Source of the DNA: Buttiauxella ferragutiae
Lineage (GTDB): Bacteria; Pseudomonadota; Gammaproteobacteria; Enterobacterales; Enterobacteriaceae
DNA length: 64,000 bases
NCBI RefSeq assembly: GCF_001654915.1
Contig: NZ_LXEQ01000065.1
Reading direction: 5' to 3' (one strand)
Below the pieces are notes generated by a model. That model saw only the letters and a list, made by a program, of their open reading frames with translations. It did not search any database and was not told the origin of the DNA. A program made the position numbers and the translations under genes. Shown piece after piece: positions 52,323 to 62,007 of the stretch; within the stretch, counting starts at the first letter, position 1, and the number at the start of each line of letters is the position of its first letter.

Positions 52323-55163
52323 TTACCAAGTGTATTTAACACCCACGTTTGCCGACCAATCTTGGTCAACATCACCACCACCAAGGTAGTTAGTGTCAGC
52401 ATAGGCTGCAAAGTTTTTAGTGAAGCTGAACTGAGTACCAAGTCCTACGCGTACCGCAGAACCTTCCACCCCATTGTCAATATTGTCACCATTCACATCA
52501 GCACTATTGCCGTTAGAATCGTCATAGACGTACGCCAGCTTGAAGTAAGGAGTCAGAGCTTGATCACCGTAGTCGAAGGTATACCCAGCGTCCATACCTA
52601 ACTCATAACGCATGCTGTCATACGACTGGCTACCCACTTTCATATCATTGCTAAGTTGGTAGTTGTCGCCATCCTGGAACAGACCAGAAATAGAAGCATA
52701 AGGGGTCAGATAACCTTCCTTGCTGAGCTGCCAGTCGTAACCCAGTTTCAAGCCAAAGCCCCAGGCATCGGATGAAGCATCGCCACTTACTGCTGCGCCA
52801 TTGCTCATGGTTGCAGTCAGGTCATTGCTGTAATGGCTATAGCTCAGACTTGAATCAAAGAAGATATTGTTCTGGAAGCGAGCCGAAGAGTAGATACGAG
52901 CAGACTGGCTGTCTTGATCTACGCTACCGCTGTTATCATTGATATCGCCTTTCGCAAAGCCTGCTGCTGCACCGACAGTCCACTTAGCACTATTGCCTTC
53001 GATCTGTTTATCCAGACCAACCATGATACCACTTACATCCTGGTCATAGTTCAACACGCCATTGTCACCGGAGAAACCGCCACCGATGTAAGTGACCCAT
53101 GCACCGCCAGTATCACCTTCAGAATGACGGCCATTTGCCAGGCGGGTTGCCAGCGCGTCTTGCTCCAGGTTCCAGATATTGGTATTTGCAGAAGGAATGC
53201 TCAACGCCATGTTAGCGTAGTCAGTCAGCTCACCCTGCTTGAGCACAACGGTATTACCATACTGCTCAGCGTGATAGGTGTAAGCACCCAAATCAGCTTT
53301 GTTAGCAGCAGAGAAAGTTGCAGTGCTGTTCACATCGTTAACATAGATAATTTCTTTATCTTTATAGTTAGCAACAGAACCTGCACCCGTTGAATTATTG
53401 ATACGCACTTTGTAGTTACCAGCAGCCGCTACTGTTCCATCGTTGGTATCATCTACACTGAATTCTTGATCAGCATTGTTACTATTACCGTTACCATTAA
53501 TGGTCAGATGTCCGTCAGAGTTCATAGCAATTACGCCATAACCATAAGTCGCATCTTGAGTATTCGAGGTATTAGTATGACCATTCACTAAGTCAGCATC
53601 TAATACATAGTCGCTGCTATTGATGTTGAATACACCACCATTAGTCAGTTCCATTCTATCAGTGCTAAACAGGTTGGCATCGAAATCACCAGCACCAATG
53701 CTAAATTCGCCACCGTTAGAAACGGTAACAGTGTTAGCACGCAGGTAGGTGGTTTCATCAGTAAGATCGACTTTACTGTAACTATCAACAGTCAGATGGT
53801 CAGTGCCCACTTCACCGCCAGAACTCAGGTTCATCGTAGAACCGTTGGTCAGAGTAATTGAGTCTGACAGCAGAGAAGAATCTTGGGCTACGTTAACCTG
53901 AGAACCATTATTCACGGCCAGTGTATCAATATTGGAATTATTGACTGTATCCCATTCTGAACCGTTGTTCAGTGCAACGTTGAACACACCGCTCTGGAAA
54001 GTCTGATCATCGACAACATTACCCCAATGATCATAAGTAGAGTTTGGCTCAAGGCTGTTGACTGCAACATCGTACATGCTTGCAGGGCCAATAGCGTCAT
54101 AGCTGAATACAGCTGCACCAACCCACTTACTACCGTTATCCAGGGTGATATTCAGTTCGTCAACGTTCAGACTATCGTCAGCCCAACCGCCATTGGTATC
54201 AAGAACACCATTATCGATAGAATCATGACCACTTGGATAGAAATTAGCATTCCAGGTGCTGGCAAACGCAACATCGCCCATCAGGGTAGAATGGTCGAAT
54301 CTTACATTGTTTTTCATCGCATAATTTGATGCTGAACTATCAGCAAAAGACATTGCGATGTCGTTTACACTACCATCACCGTTATAGTCACTTGGTTCCT
54401 CAGAGTTACCATAGAAACCGTCGCCTTCCAGTGGGGTGTAAGCACCTGAAGTCACTGTAGAGTTAACAACAGAGATGTTGTTGTCCCAGGTGCGATATTC
54501 TGTGGCGTAATCTGTATTGCTGGTGTCCCCTTGAGACAGTGCAATACCGGCAACACGAGAGTTATCACTAATGTTGATATTGCTTTCAACATCTAGCGTT
54601 ACTGCTGCGCCCAAATAGGCATAATCAGCGGTGCGATACTGTTCTGATGCTGCTATAGCATCAGCATTCAAATAACTGTCAGTAAAATAGAAATATTCGT
54701 AATCGTCGTCAATTGTAGAATTAGCGATATTCAGAGTGAATACATCTCCATCAACCCACTTATAATCAACAGCAGTACCGTTCGTCCAGCCATAACCATC
54801 ATGGTCGTAAACTTTTTGAGAGGTAACCATACCGTGAATGACTGAGTTGGAAATGTTCAGCGTATTAGCATCACCATCTGCGTAATCATTATTCAGATAA
54901 TAAGTAGAGATAACGCCGTTTACTACATCGTTATTGAAGGTTTGATCATAAGCGCCATCTGCCGCATTGTTATAGATATAACCATCATAAGTAATATAGT
55001 TAAGCTTATCGGCATTTTCCCAATCGCTCCAGCTAAAAGCGGTGGTCGCGTCATCGTGATAACCGAAAGTGTTATAAGTAGTAGCATTTGCCTGAGAAGC
55101 AATTGCCAAAGTGCAGGCTAATGCTAGTTGTGATACAACGAGTTTCTTTTTCCAAGAGTGCAT
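52323..55163 (-). CDS. YaiT/EhaC-like autotransporter adhesin
   Basis: A 946-residue type V secretion protein. The signal peptide MHSWKKKLVVSQLALACTLAIA.. is cut near residue 28. The passenger (about 29-660) is Asn/Asp/Ser-rich, with repeats such as NxLNISNSxI, LTNGSTMNLSSGG and TVTVSNGGEFSIG, typical of a right-handed beta-helix, and there is no serine-protease motif. The beta-barrel (about 675-946) ends KYTW, with a final Trp. The N-terminus closely resembles E. coli YaiT. In K-12 that locus is disrupted; here it is intact. Confidence 0.88.
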   Translation of the reverse strand: MHSWKKKLVVSQLALACTLAIASQANATTYNTFGYHDDATTAFSWSDWENADKLNYITYDGYIYNNAADGAYDQTFNNDVVNGVISTYYLNNDYADGDANTLNISNSVIHGMVTSQKVYDHDGYGWTNGTAVDYKWVDGDVFTLNIANSTIDDDYEYFYFTDSYLNADAIAASEQYRTADYAYLGAAVTLDVESNINISDNSRVAGIALSQGDTSNTDYATEYRTWDNNISVVNSTVTSGAYTPLEGDGFYGNSEEPSDYNGDGSVNDIAMSFADSSASNYAMKNNVRFDHSTLMGDVAFASTWNANFYPSGHDSIDNGVLDTNGGWADDSLNVDELNITLDNGSKWVGAAVFSYDAIGPASMYDVAVNSLEPNSTYDHWGNVVDDQTFQSGVFNVALNNGSEWDTVNNSNIDTLAVNNGSQVNVAQDSSLLSDSITLTNGSTMNLSSGGEVGTDHLTVDSYSKVDLTDETTYLRANTVTVSNGGEFSIGAGDFDANLFSTDRMELTNGGVFNINSSDYVLDADLVNGHTNTSNTQDATYGYGVIAMNSDGHLTINGNGNSNNADQEFSVDDTNDGTVAAAGNYKVRINNSTGAGSVANYKDKEIIYVNDVNSTATFSAANKADLGAYTYHAEQYGNTVVLKQGELTDYANMALSIPSANTNIWNLEQDALATRLANGRHSEGDTGGAWVTYIGGGFSGDNGVLNYDQDVSGIMVGLDKQIEGNSAKWTVGAAAGFAKGDINDNSGSVDQDSQSARIYSSARFQNNIFFDSSLSYSHYSNDLTATMSNGAAVSGDASSDAWGFGLKLGYDWQLSKEGYLTPYASISGLFQDGDNYQLSNDMKVGSQSYDSMRYELGMDAGYTFDYGDQALTPYFKLAYVYDDSNGNSADVNGDNIDNGVEGSAVRVGLGTQFSFTKNFAAYADTNYLGGGDVDQDWSANVGVKYTW

Positions 55164-55655
55164 TTATCATCCCTCCTCAGGGACTAGATCTTATGTTGGT
55201 CCATCAATAGTCAATGCAGTAAGCGGTAACCACTAATACATGTAACGTTATTAGTGAGAGGATTATTATGTTCCAATAGCAAATCGTTCAATTAATTTCT
55301 GCTGTAAGTACGAAAACAGATTTATACCTAAAAAGTGTTATTTCATACAAAATGGAGAAACATTTTAAACATCAATGACATTCATTAAAAAAAGCACAAC
55401 ACATATAAATAACGCATAAATTTCACAGCTCACTTAAATACAAAGTATCATTCAACAAACAAATAAAAACAGAGGTAACATATAAGACAATGCCATATTA
55501 ACGATTAACATTAAATTTATTGGAATTAATTAAAACTTATTAAGGCGGATTGTTTTAATAGATCACTTGAGGCTTCAGGGTAATAGTAAATAAAGAAGGG
55601 TAGGTAACACGTATAACCTTATAGTTTCCAGAAAGACGTATTACCTTTGGTTCAA
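55164..55655. other. AT-rich proA-autotransporter intergenic region
   Basis: No gene and no tRNA was found in these 492 bp. In E. coli K-12 the thrW tRNA and a long island follow proA; neither is present here. The region is AT-rich, about 55200-55560, and must hold the autotransporter promoter; I cannot fix it. A long run of AT-rich sequence suggests H-NS control. Confidence 0.5.
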
Positions 55656-56909
55656 TTACGCTCGGATTGTATCGTCGCCGAATCCAATCCATTTATAAGT
55701 CGTGAGCGCTTCCAGCCCCATAGGGCCACGAGCATGAAGTTTCTGCGTACTTACCGCAACTTCGGCACCAAGGCCAAACTGGCCGCCATCGGTGAAACGT
55801 GTTGAAGCATTCACATAGACGGCAGAGGAATCAACTTCATTCACAAAGCGGTTCGCATTACGCAGTGTACGAGTCAAAATCGCGTCAGAGTGTTGTGTGC
55901 CATGTTCCCGGATATGGTCAATAGCGTCATCAATATTAGCGACAACTTTCACATTCAAATGCAGTGACAACCACTCGTCATCATAGTCTTCTGCTTTTAC
56001 AGGCAGTACTTCCGCAGGCCCATTCTGTAACAGTGGCAGAGCCTTTTCGTCAGCATGCAATGTTACGCCAGATTCAGCCATTTGTTGGCTTAGCGCAGGC
56101 AAGAAGTTTGCTGCTATTCCTTGATGGACCAGTAAGGTTTCTACTGTATTGCAGGTACTTGGACGCTGAGTTTTGGCATTAACAATAATTCTCAGTGCCG
56201 GCTCAAATTCAGCACTGTCATCCACAAAGATATGGCAAACACCAATCCCACCGGTAATAACTGGAATCGTTGATTGCTCGCGACAGAGTTTATGTAGGCC
56301 TGCGCCACCACGAGGAATCAGCATGTCTACATAACGATCCATGCGTAGCAGCTCATTCACCAGTGCGCGATCGGGACTTTCTATCGCCTGAACCGCTGCC
56401 GCAGGTAGGCCACACTCCGTCAGCGCTTGTTGAATAACCTTGACCGTTGCGGCATTAGTGCGCCAGGTTTCTTTCCCGCCACGCAAAATCGCTGCATTTC
56501 CTGTTTTCAGGCACAGTGAAGCAACATCAACCGTAACATTAGGACGAGCTTCATAAATCACACCAACTACACCTAATGGAACACGCCGACGCTCAAGACG
56601 TAAACCACTGTCCAGCACACCGCCATCAATGATTTGACCCACTGGATCTGCCAAATTGCATACCTGACGAACATCATTCGCAATGCTACTCAGACGTGAA
56701 GGAGTGAGTTGTAATCGGTCTAACATCGCTTCGCTTAGGCCATTGGCCTTTGCTTCGGCCAGGTCTTTTTCGTTGGCTTCCAAAATAGCTGCAGCCTGAG
56801 CTTCCAGATTATCTGCGATACATTCCAGCGCGCGGTTTTTTTCGCGGCTGGAGAGCAGAGCCATCTGATAAGAGGCAGCTTTAGCTGCTTTACCCATTTT
56901 TTCCAGCAT
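55656..56909 (-). CDS. proA: Gamma-glutamyl phosphate reductase
   Basis: NADPH-dependent reductase of the second proline step; product cyclises to pyrroline-5-carboxylate. The 417 residues match E. coli. The catalytic Cys lies in NAKTQRPSTCNTVET (near 255). EARPNVTVDVASLCLKTGNAAILRGGKE binds NADP and the end EALTTYKWIGFGDDTIRA is conserved. It follows proB by 10 bp, the standard operon. Confidence 0.97.
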   Translation of the reverse strand: MLEKMGKAAKAASYQMALLSSREKNRALECIADNLEAQAAAILEANEKDLAEAKANGLSEAMLDRLQLTPSRLSSIANDVRQVCNLADPVGQIIDGGVLDSGLRLERRRVPLGVVGVIYEARPNVTVDVASLCLKTGNAAILRGGKETWRTNAATVKVIQQALTECGLPAAAVQAIESPDRALVNELLRMDRYVDMLIPRGGAGLHKLCREQSTIPVITGGIGVCHIFVDDSAEFEPALRIIVNAKTQRPSTCNTVETLLVHQGIAANFLPALSQQMAESGVTLHADEKALPLLQNGPAEVLPVKAEDYDDEWLSLHLNVKVVANIDDAIDHIREHGTQHSDAILTRTLRNANRFVNEVDSSAVYVNASTRFTDGGQFGLGAEVAVSTQKLHARGPMGLEALTTYKWIGFGDDTIRA

Positions 56910-56919
56910 TGCCTGCTCC

Positions 56920-58023
56920 TTAGTTAACTATCATATCGTCACGATGAACGGCTACTGGGCCATATTCGTAGCCAAGAATTTCACCGATCTGTTGAGAGTG
57001 ATGACCTGCGATACGACGCAAAGCGTCACTATTGTAGCGACAAACACCATGGGCAATATCGCGGCCTTCAAGGCTGCGAATGCGAATAACTTCACCGCGG
57101 GAAAAGTTTCCAGTGACGTTTTTGATACCCTTTGGCAATAAAGAGCTTCCGCGTTCAAGAATCGCCGCAAGCGCGCCATCATCGACCGTGATTTCACCTG
57201 CAGGAGGCGCACCAAATATCCAACGTTTGCGGTTTTCTAATGGTGATTGTTGAGCATGGAAACGAGTCCCCACTGGCGTACCCGCCATAACATCACCAAT
57301 CACCCCGGGTTTGCTGCCAGCCGCAATGACTACGTCGATACCTGCGCGGCAAGCGACATCAGCAGCCTGCAATTTCGTCCCCATGCCGCCAGTTCCCAGG
57401 CCAGACACGCTATCACCAGCTATTGCTCGCAGTGCGTCGTCAATGCCGTGAACTTCTTTAATGAGTTCAGCTTCAGGGTTATTACGCGGATCAGCAGTAA
57501 ATAACCCTTGTTGGTCAGTCAGCAGTAATAGTTTATCTGCACCAGCCAAAATGGCTGCCAGCGCAGACAGGTTGTCATTATCACCAACTTTGATTTCTGC
57601 GGTTGCAACGGCATCGTTTTCATTGATTACCGGCACGATGTTGTTATCAAGCAGTGCACGTAAAGTGTCACGAGCATTAAGGAAACGTTCGCGATCCTCC
57701 ATATCGGCACGCGTCAGCAGCATCTGCCCAACATGAATGCCATAAATAGAAAACAGTTGTTCCCAGAGCTGGATCAATCGACTTTGACCAACGGCTGCCA
57801 GTAATTGCTTGGATGCAATGGTTGCGGGCAGTTCGGGATAACCTAAATGCTCGCGACCCGCAGCAATTGCCCCAGAGGTCACAATAACAATGCGATGCCC
57901 GGAGGCGTGAAGTTGTGCGCACTGACGCACCAGCTCAACAATATGAGCTCTATTCAGGCGGCGCGAGCCACCGGTTAATACGCTAGTGCCTAGTTTTACC
58001 ACCAGCGTCTGGCTTTCACTCAT
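56920..58023 (-). CDS. proB: Glutamate 5-kinase
   Basis: First, feedback-inhibited enzyme of proline synthesis. The start at 58023 gives 367 residues, E. coli length, beginning MSESQTLVVKLGTSVLTGG. The amino-acid kinase domain has the AAVGQSRLIQLW and NENDAVAT motifs; a C-terminal PUA domain starts near residue 275. An upstream ATG at 58041 (MKRQRIM) is in frame but not favoured. Confidence 0.97.
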   Translation of the reverse strand: MSESQTLVVKLGTSVLTGGSRRLNRAHIVELVRQCAQLHASGHRIVIVTSGAIAAGREHLGYPELPATIASKQLLAAVGQSRLIQLWEQLFSIYGIHVGQMLLTRADMEDRERFLNARDTLRALLDNNIVPVINENDAVATAEIKVGDNDNLSALAAILAGADKLLLLTDQQGLFTADPRNNPEAELIKEVHGIDDALRAIAGDSVSGLGTGGMGTKLQAADVACRAGIDVVIAAGSKPGVIGDVMAGTPVGTRFHAQQSPLENRKRWIFGAPPAGEITVDDGALAAILERGSSLLPKGIKNVTGNFSRGEVIRIRSLEGRDIAHGVCRYNSDALRRIAGHHSQQIGEILGYEYGPVAVHRDDMIVN

Positions 58024-58317
58024 GATTCTCTGCCGTTTCAACGAAATTGGAAAATTAAAATACCAGATGACGTTGTAGCAGGAGTGACGCGGCTTGCCAA
58101 CAGGCTCAGAAGGAAAACAGAGATTTGGATGTAAAGTGATCCATAAACGTAGCGGCCAATTTTGTCATTTTTATGACAAATACAAATAATTACTATTATT
58201 TAAACTTTCTCTTACTTTGTCATAAATCTTTCATCTCCAAACGATAAAACTCTCTGCGTTTTTTAACGGAATACTTTCCGATTAAATTTTAGCGCGAATA
58301 CACTATTGGGATGAAAA
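58024..58317. promoter_or_regulatory. proB-phoE divergent promoter region with pho boxes
   Basis: A pho box TTGTCATAAATCTTTCAT lies at 58217-58234, 8 bases before the GATAAA -10 at 58243-58248 of phoE. A second element at 58161-58180, TTTGTCATTTTTATGACAAA, is a perfect inverted pair of pho-type half-sites. E. coli phoE also has an upstream inverted pho box, as I recall. Confidence 0.8.
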
Positions 58318-59418
58318 ATGAAGAAAAGCACATTGGCAGTAATGGTATTGGGTTTTCTGGCATCATCAACATATTCGCATGCAGCGGAAATTTATAATAA
58401 AGATGGCAACAAACTCGACCTTTACGGAAAAGTAAAAGCTGAACACTATCTAAGTGATAACAAGTCTGTAGATGGCGATCAGTCTTATGTACGTATCGGT
58501 TTTAAAGGTCAGACACAAATTAATGACCAATTAACGGGTTTTGGTCAGTGGGAATATCAAGTTGCTGCTAACAAAATTGAAGGTGATGCGAATACAACCA
58601 AAACTCGTCTGGCGTTTGCAGGGTTAAAAGCAGGTGATATTGGTTCCTTCGATTATGGCCGTAACTACGGCGTTCTTTATAACATCGCCTCTTACACCGA
58701 TATGATGCCTGAGTTTGGTGATGACTCTTACACTAAAACCGATAACTTCATGACGGGCCGTGCAAACGGTGTGGCAACCTATCGTAATAACACCTTCTTT
58801 GGTCTGGTTGATGGCCTGAAACTTTCCTTGCAGTACCAGGGGAAAAACGAGAATGACGGGCGTGCTACCAGTAAGCAAAACGGTGACGGTTTTGGTACTT
58901 CCTTATCTTATGACATTGCTGATACTGGCCTGACTATTGGTGCGGGTTACTCTAACTCCAACCGTACTTTGGCACAGAAAAACCTGGCCGTGGGCACTGG
59001 TGATAATGCCGAAGCCTGGACCACTGGTTTGAAATACGATGATCACAATGTTTATCTGGCAGCAATGTATGCAGAAACACGTAATATGACACCCATTTCC
59101 GGCACTGCATCTATTAATGGTGTAAACAGAAGCATTAGTGGTTTCGCAAATAAAAACCAGGCGTTCGAAGTTATTGCACAATATCAATTTGACTTTGGTC
59201 TACGCCCTTCCTTGGGTTATGTCCAGTCTAAAGGTAAGGATATTGAAGGTGTGGGTGATGCGGATTTGGTTAAATATATTGATATTGGTGCCACGTATTA
59301 CTTCAATAAAAACATGTCAGCTTTTGTTGATTACAAAATTAACCAACTGAGCGACGACAATGCCCTAAATCTGAACAGCGATGATGTTGTCGCATTAGGT
59401 TTAGTTTATCAGTTCTAA
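58318..59418 (+). CDS. phoE: Phosphoporin PhoE
   Basis: Anion-favouring trimeric porin induced by phosphate starvation. The 366 residues have a signal peptide (MKKSTLAVMVLGFLASSTYSHA) and the 16-strand barrel starting AEIYNKDGNKLDLYGKVKAEHYLSD. PEFGDDSYTKTDNFMTGRANG is the L3 constriction loop. It ends LVYQF, with final Phe. It is 15 residues longer than E. coli PhoE, mainly in SGTASINGVNRSISGFANKN near residues 260-280, an extracellular loop. The pho box upstream and position next to proB confirm the assignment. Confidence 0.93.
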   Translation: MKKSTLAVMVLGFLASSTYSHAAEIYNKDGNKLDLYGKVKAEHYLSDNKSVDGDQSYVRIGFKGQTQINDQLTGFGQWEYQVAANKIEGDANTTKTRLAFAGLKAGDIGSFDYGRNYGVLYNIASYTDMMPEFGDDSYTKTDNFMTGRANGVATYRNNTFFGLVDGLKLSLQYQGKNENDGRATSKQNGDGFGTSLSYDIADTGLTIGAGYSNSNRTLAQKNLAVGTGDNAEAWTTGLKYDDHNVYLAAMYAETRNMTPISGTASINGVNRSISGFANKNQAFEVIAQYQFDFGLRPSLGYVQSKGKDIEGVGDADLVKYIDIGATYYFNKNMSAFVDYKINQLSDDNALNLNSDDVVALGLVYQF

Positions 59419-59427
59419 GATTCGGGT

Positions 59428-59466
59428 AAAAAAAAAGTCCCCACCTGGCCGGTGGGGACTTTTTTT
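59428..59466. terminator. Bidirectional terminator between phoE and crl
   Basis: Stem GTCCCCACC/GGTGGGGAC with TGGCC loop, an A9 run before and a T7 run after. Ends both phoE and crl, overlapping the crl stop codon. Confidence 0.93.
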
Positions 59467-59866
59467 ATGCTGATAACTTTACCGGTTTTTCCGTAAAATC
59501 TTGTGCCGGAACTAATCCAAGACCCAATGTACTTAATAACTCACGCAAGCGCTCATGGAAACCACGCAGTGTTTGCTCAAGTCTTTCATCCACTTCTTTA
59601 TCTTTCGCGGCCGTCGCAGTCCATTTACCGTCTTTGTCGAACAGACCAAACTGCCAGGTATAGGTAAATTGTTTTTCCTGAGCTTCCAACTCCATCCACC
59701 AGCCCCAGAATTCACGTTTCTCTGGTGCAGGCTTCACATTGACGCACACAGCCAGGCAATCGAAGAAGAAACGGTTATCTTCACATTGCTCTTCCCGGAT
59801 ATATGGGCCAAGCGAGGCAAATTTTTTAATCAATCTACTTTTCGGGTGTCCACTTGGTAACGTCAT
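59465..59866 (-). CDS. crl: Sigma factor-binding protein Crl
   Basis: Binds RpoS and increases its share of RNA polymerase core, aiding curli and stationary-phase genes. The 133 residues are E. coli length, beginning MTLPSGHPKSRLIKKFASLGPYIREEQCEDNRFFFDCLAVCVN. Its WGWWMELEAQEKQFTYTWQFGLFDKDG is conserved. It is convergent with phoE, downstream of frsA on the same strand. Confidence 0.96.
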   Translation of the reverse strand: MTLPSGHPKSRLIKKFASLGPYIREEQCEDNRFFFDCLAVCVNVKPAPEKREFWGWWMELEAQEKQFTYTWQFGLFDKDGKWTATAAKDKEVDERLEQTLRGFHERLRELLSTLGLGLVPAQDFTEKPVKLSA

Positions 59867-59923
59867 TCCGATCTCCTGTTGTGAAGCATCTGTTTTACCA
59901 AACCAATGAAATTTAGCAAATCA

Positions 59924-61171
59924 TTAACGTAATCTCTGCTTGATCCATCCGGTAATTTCTTTCAGAGCTTTGTCAAAGTTTTGATACACCGGGTTAAACG
60001 GTATAGCTAACAACTTACCATCCGCAGATGACGAAGTAATTAATCGGGAATCGTCTTCCGGGCTGAACGGATCATTCGCCCAGTAACCAGATAACATCGG
60101 TGTTGGACAATGACGCCCCAATAGACCCTGTGTTTTTAACGAGTAGCGGTTTAACTCCACACGTAACGCGTTGTCAGATGCATCGTGCATTCCCAGGCGG
60201 CTCGCCAGCACATCAATATACATCTCTGGAACCTGAGCCTGGCGTGATGCATCACTCAATAAACTGTGAACAACCGGCCCAAGACATGCGACGGCTTTCA
60301 AACGAGGTGCTTCGATATACCCCAAACGCACTGCAACATTTGCACCGAATCGGAAACCGAACGCCGCCACACGGGTGTGGTCAATCCAGGGGATGTTGGG
60401 TAGAGCTTTTAAAACATGCTGGTGTAAAAGACTAGAATCCTGAGTCAGTTTCCATTTTGAAGAAAATCCGACCGACGGCATATCGATGGTTAACATCGCG
60501 ATACCTTCAGGTGCAAAATATTTCTCAAACAACGTGTAATAATCGCTTTGCAGCGCATCCAAACCACCACAAATTAGCACCGTCGGGAATGGACCGTCAC
60601 CTTCTTTAGGAACATGGAGGAACCCAGTGATTGCACCACCACCTGGAATAGCAAACTCCAATTCACGCAAGCCGCCGGAAAGACGTGGCGCAGCTTCTTC
60701 ATAGGCACGGTTTGCCAGAACTTGCGCCTGTTCTGCCAGTTGGTCGCCTTTCAGGTGCGGATAGGCGGCAATGCTGTAAAGATTGGCAGCCTGTAGCCAA
60801 TATTTTCCACTAAGAACTATATCTGTTTCCTGATTGGCCCGCTGCTGCCAAAGCATTGCTTGCTTCGACCATTCAAAAATCCAGTTGCCGCTGCGATAAC
60901 CGACCACGGTATCAAACAGACTGTCATTGGTACGTTCTGCTGTATTAACCGTAATGCGAGCTTGCACCTCAAGGATTTCGCGTGGATCGACACCACGCCA
61001 TACCCACAGCAGGCGGTTAATCATTCGATACCAGTGAGGGACAGATTTACCATCCAGCGCAGACTGGATAACGGGGGCAGTTTGATGTTGAGCACGACGA
61101 ACTAAAGTCGACGTCTCGGGATGTTTAAATCGGGGTTTAAATAGCGTTTCGCTAAGATTGGCCTGTACCAT
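59924..61171 (-). CDS. frsA: Esterase FrsA (YafA)
   Basis: Alpha/beta-hydrolase that interacts with IIA-glucose and influences respiration/fermentation balance in E. coli; carboxylesterase activity is reported in the family. The start at 61171 gives 415 residues beginning MVQANLSETLFKPRFKHPETS (E. coli 414). DUF1100 landmarks: IPGGGAITGFLHVP, LTIDMPSVGFSSKW and AAFGFRFGANVAVRLGY, where the expected Ser is replaced by FRFG, as is usual for this family. Confidence 0.95.
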   Translation of the reverse strand: MVQANLSETLFKPRFKHPETSTLVRRAQHQTAPVIQSALDGKSVPHWYRMINRLLWVWRGVDPREILEVQARITVNTAERTNDSLFDTVVGYRSGNWIFEWSKQAMLWQQRANQETDIVLSGKYWLQAANLYSIAAYPHLKGDQLAEQAQVLANRAYEEAAPRLSGGLRELEFAIPGGGAITGFLHVPKEGDGPFPTVLICGGLDALQSDYYTLFEKYFAPEGIAMLTIDMPSVGFSSKWKLTQDSSLLHQHVLKALPNIPWIDHTRVAAFGFRFGANVAVRLGYIEAPRLKAVACLGPVVHSLLSDASRQAQVPEMYIDVLASRLGMHDASDNALRVELNRYSLKTQGLLGRHCPTPMLSGYWANDPFSPEDDSRLITSSSADGKLLAIPFNPVYQNFDKALKEITGWIKQRLR

Positions 61172-61232
61172 CGCTTCTGCCTCCATACAAACGTCAGGAA
61201 TGCAGCTATTGTACTCTGTCGGCAACTAAATA

Positions 61233-61260
61233 ACACAAACGCCCGGCGATGCCGGGCGTA
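61233..61260 (-). terminator. Terminator of gpt
   Basis: On the minus strand the stem ACGCCCGGC/GCCGGGCGT with 3-base loop is followed by TTTGTGTTATTT. It lies between gpt and frsA. Confidence 0.8.
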
Positions 61261-61283
61261 AATCAGTGCATATTCTCAGGCTA

Positions 61284-61742
61284 TTAACGACCAGCCAACG
61301 GTGGTACAAACACCACGCCCATATCCCACGGCTGCTCAATCCAGGTGTCCTGAGGGATATCAACGACGTAATCGTCAACCAACGGCTGGCCAGCAGGCTT
61401 AGCGAAGATCGTAACGAAATGCGCTTTTGGATACATTTCACGGATAGCCACTGCGGTGCCACCGGTATCAACCAGGTCATCAATAACGATGAAGCCTTCA
61501 CCGTCACCTTCAGCACGTTTCAGCACGGTCAGTTCACGCTGGTTGTCGTGGTCATAGCTGGAGATGCAAACGGTATCAACATGACGAATCCCCAGTTCAC
61601 GTGCCAGCAGTGCGCCAGGAACCAGGCCACCACGGCTAACGGCAATAATGCCTTTCCACTGTTCAGCAGGAAGCAGACGGCTTGCCAGCTTACGCGCGTG
61701 AATCTGCAACATGTCCCAGGTGACGATGTATTTTTCGCTCAT
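61284..61742 (-). CDS. gpt: Xanthine-guanine phosphoribosyltransferase
   Basis: Salvages guanine and xanthine with PRPP. The 152 residues carry the PRPP loop FIVIDDLVDTGGTA (about 84-97) and the SRGGLVPGALLARELG block. Same length as E. coli. Divergent from pepD. Confidence 0.97.
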   Translation of the reverse strand: MSEKYIVTWDMLQIHARKLASRLLPAEQWKGIIAVSRGGLVPGALLARELGIRHVDTVCISSYDHDNQRELTVLKRAEGDGEGFIVIDDLVDTGGTAVAIREMYPKAHFVTIFAKPAGQPLVDDYVVDIPQDTWIEQPWDMGVVFVPPLAGR

Positions 61743-62007
61743 GTGAAATTATCCCAGCCAGTTATTAACGGCTTAAAAATGTTCAAAGGGGTTTTGGTTG
61801 CGCGAGATTATAGAGATCTGGCGCACTAAAAACCAGTGCTGTAGGCTCGCCGCTTTCGTTTTTAGGTGCTTTTGATCGTCATAACGTTAGTTAAAGTGGT
61901 ATTCTCAGGCCAGCACACAATGCTTACTTGTGGTGTATTTCATTTAGATCAATCCTGGTCTCTGTTAACCAATATGGTCTGCAGAGTCGATGTCAAGGAG
62001 ACTTATC

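Noticed and set aside
55164..55655. Possible tRNA gene after proA (thrW position)
   Set aside because: No T-loop GTTCRA or acceptor stem pairing was found on either strand.
60300..60400. frsA as a broken hydrolase because the nucleophile serine is missing from GFRFG
   Set aside because: The same FRFG-type replacement is usual in this family, and the frame is complete.
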